NCBI GenBank assembly: GCA_047722305.1
Contig: JBDNYM010000039.1
Span: 1-23,186, forward strand
DNA: 23,186 nucleotides
Direction: 5' to 3'
From: JAKVJE01 sp047722305
GTDB taxonomy: Bacteria; Actinomycetota; Actinomycetes; Actinomycetales; Microbacteriaceae
Each line of letters starts with the position of its first letter. The stretch's first letter is position 1. Both the position numbers and the translations under genes were made by a program. The notes beneath the pieces are model-generated. The model saw nothing but the letters and a program-made list of their open reading frames with translations. It was not told where the DNA came from and ran no database searches. Shown here in pieces: positions 21,798-23,186 of the stretch.

Positions 21798-22378
21798 CAG
21801 TCAGCACCTGACGTTCTGCATCGCCGACCCGCCCTACCTCGGCCGTGCCGACCGATGGTACGGCGACGGGCGCGGCTCAGGACGCCACGACGCCGGCACC
21901 GGCCGCAACGGGCGGAAACCCGACCACCCCCCCGGCCGCCGCCGAATGGGACACGCCCTACCGGCACCAAGAGCTGGCACACGACCTCGACAGCAGATAC
22001 GACGGATGGGCGATCGTCTGCGCCGCCGACACCGTGACCATCCCCCTCGACGCCGTCCCCCGTGCCCGGTTGGCCGTTTGGGTCAGGCCGAATGCCATGC
22101 CCGGCGGCAGCCGCATCATCAACACCTGGGAAGGCGTCGTCTATCACACTCCGCGTCTCGCCCGGGCCGGAGTCACCGTCCGGGACGCCCTGGTCGCCCC
22201 CGTACGCAAGCAGGGCTTCCTCGGGTCCAAACCCGCCGAGTGGACTCGCTGGGGCCTTGCCCTCCTGGGAGCCACCGGCAACGACGAAGTCATCGACGCC
22301 TTCCCAGGCTCCGGAGCCATCGCCATGGCCGCCGAAGGGCTGCTGCGCACGGATCTGACCGGTACCATGCCGGTGTGA
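21790..22378 (+). pseudogene. DNA methyltransferase, frameshifted at a C7 tract (pseudogene or phase-variable)
   Basis: Two frames together form one DNA methyltransferase. From the ATG at 21790 the first frame gives Asp-Pro-Pro-Tyr at residues 13-16 (catalytic motif IV) and Arg-Trp-Tyr-Gly. The second frame gives Tyr-Asp-Gly-Trp-Ala-Ile, Asn-Ala-Met-Pro-Gly-Gly-Ser-Arg and the late SAM-binding motif Phe-Pro-Gly-Ser-Gly, so motif IV precedes motif I as in permuted amino-methyltransferases. With six C bases instead of seven at 21927-21933 the two join smoothly into a protein of 195 aa. No restriction enzyme is visible. The state could be a sequencing error, decay or slippage-based switching. 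Confidence 0.75.
21927..21933 (+). repeat. C7 homopolymer at the frameshift point
   Basis: Seven cytosines within the methyltransferase gene. Removing one restores a single frame through the conserved regions. Homopolymer tracts of this length are known slippage sites. Confidence 0.85.
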
Positions 22379-22569
22379 TCGTGACCCTGACCTACGGCGA
22401 CCCCAGACAAGAACCCGACACTTGGCAGCACACCTCCGGAGAAGGCGAGGACTACGACGCCGCGCTCGGCGCAGCCCGCCGCAACCTTCCACCTGACGCC
22501 AAAGAACTCGTCATCCGCACCGACCGCGATTATCACGAAGTCAACCTCCCGCAACCCAGATATTCATAA
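22375..22569 (+). CDS. Small protein, 64 aa, unknown
   Basis: GTG at 22375 overlaps the methyltransferase stop (GTGA), or a GTG at 22381 could be used. The product is acidic, with an Asp-Tyr-Asp-Ala-Ala-Leu-Gly-Ala-Ala segment, and ends in a basic-aromatic tail. Last gene of the operon. Not recognised. Confidence 0.45.
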   Translation: MIVTLTYGDPRQEPDTWQHTSGEGEDYDAALGAARRNLPPDAKELVIRTDRDYHEVNLPQPRYS

Positions 22570-22599
22570 TTGCGCCTAGGACGTTTTAGGGAAATTCGG

Positions 22600-22605
22600 T
22601 AGAAT
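22600..22605 (+). promoter_or_regulatory. Candidate -10 box of the VbhA-Fic operon
   Basis: TAGAAT in an AT-rich stretch, 30 nt before the antitoxin ATG. No convincing -35. A new promoter is expected here, since a 66-bp gap separates the antitoxin from the preceding gene. Confidence 0.4.
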
Positions 22606-22635
22606 AGAGCCAGATCTCAGCGAGAGGATCACGCC

Positions 22636-22833
22636 ATGTCGAGGACTCAAGCCAACACCGAAGCTGCCAAAGCCGAGCGTCAGCGCCGCGTCGCCGAAGG
22701 GATCCACAGCGGCGAAATGGAAGGTATGTACGTCGACGCAGGGACTCGCGCCGACGCAGACGAATACATTGCCGGCAGGATCGACTCGGATGAACTTGTC
22801 GCCCGCGCGCGCAAACGCTATGGCCTCGACTGA
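22636..22833 (+). CDS. VbhA-family antitoxin
   Basis: 65 aa helical protein with S25-x-x-x-E29-G30, matching the inhibitory motif (Ser/Thr-xxx-Glu-Gly/Asn) of class I Fic antitoxins. The conserved Glu of that motif blocks ATP binding in the Fic active site. ATG at 22636 with GAGAGG upstream. It overlaps the Fic gene by 14 bp, as in other FicTA pairs, so antitoxin is made first and in coupling. Confidence 0.88.
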   Translation: MSRTQANTEAAKAERQRRVAEGIHSGEMEGMYVDAGTRADADEYIAGRIDSDELVARARKRYGLD

Positions 22834-23186
22834 GTTCGTCGACCCATACCTCGATCCAGAAACGGGGATTCTCCGCAACCAGGTAGGGGCGACAACGAAG
22901 AGTGCTCTCGACGCCGCCGAGGGCGCCCTCTCATTCACCCGCCTCATGTACTTGCTCGACCATCCAGTCAAGGCGAGCGGTGACCTCAACGAGCTCCAGG
23001 CGATCCACAGTTACCTGTTCCAGGACATCTACGACTGGGCGGGGGAGTTGCGCACCGTCGACATCAGGAAGAGCACGGAAGGGTCCCAGTTCTTTCTCCC
23101 CGTGTCGATCATCACTCAGGCTTCGGTTTATGCTGTGACTTCGTCTGCTGAATGGCGGGGTTCTTCGTTCGCTTCGTGGCGGGGTC
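22820..23186 (+). CDS. Fic-domain AMP-transferase toxin (N-terminal part, cut by window end)
   Basis: At least 122 codons from the ATG at 22820. The visible part matches the Fic N-terminus: Tyr-Leu-Asp-Pro-Glu-Thr-Gly-Ile-Leu-Arg-Asn, Asp-Leu-Asn-Glu-Leu-Gln-Ala-Ile-His, Phe-Gln-Asp-Ile-Tyr-Asp-Trp-Ala-Gly-Glu and Leu-Arg-Thr-Val-Asp-Ile-Arg-Lys. The catalytic His-Pro-Phe-x-x-Gly-Asn-Gly motif lies beyond the window. Such toxins transfer AMP to gyrase or topoisomerase IV subunits. After about 23118 the third-position composition turns T-rich and the Fic-like pattern fades, which may mean a junction. Confidence 0.85.
   Translation, partial: MASTEFVDPYLDPETGILRNQVGATTKSALDAAEGALSFTRLMYLLDHPVKASGDLNELQAIHSYLFQDIYDWAGELRTVDIRKSTEGSQFFLPVSIITQASVYAVTSSAEWRGSSFASWRG

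Overview
The window is chromosomal DNA from a high-GC actinobacterium. The gene order, a TadE-type pilus operon end followed by topA, tmk, holB, a TAP-type lipoprotein hydrolase, tRNA-Thr and dacB, fits the Micrococcales, probably Microbacteriaceae. That placement is inferred from gene families and codon style (frequent GTG starts, 4-bp GTGA overlaps, no CCA encoded in the tRNA); no database search was possible.

Layout. (1) 1-1012: end of a Flp/Tad pilus operon, with a DUF4244 pilin-like protein and two TadE-like pseudopilins. (2) 1225-9146: housekeeping block of topA, tmk, holB (DNA polymerase III delta prime), a secreted lipoprotein alpha/beta hydrolase, tRNA-Thr(CGT) and dacB. (3) 9147-11427: sparse region with fragmentary small ORFs around one minus-strand MetE-like methionine synthase gene. 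(4) 11428-16640: a divergent pair. One gene is a large LPRTG-anchored surface protein of visibly lower GC. The other is an ECF-type sigma factor fused to a zinc-finger anti-sigma-like module, membrane segment(s) and an Ig-like region. The two promoters share an unusual two-box motif, so the fused sigma factor may control both its own gene and the surface protein. (5) 16863-23186: the left part of an integrated mobile element, with a tyrosine recombinase, a membrane protein, an SSB-like protein that has a possible second internal start, a rightward operon of small unknown proteins ending in a DNA methyltransferase frameshifted at a C7 tract, and a VbhA/Fic toxin-antitoxin pair cut by the window end. 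No replication initiator or conjugation gene is visible.

How the parts work together. The Tad genes and the LPRTG protein are both surface structures. topA, tmk and holB are a routine DNA-metabolism cluster. In the mobile element, the two non-coding gaps (18617-18814 and 19913-20404) are dense in a short GCACGGT/ACCGTGC motif, which suggests one regulator acting on several element promoters. The most interesting signals are the shared promoter motif of the sigma/surface-protein pair with a LacI-like palindrome inside one spacer, the C7 frameshift in the methyltransferase, and the motif-rich control region of the element.
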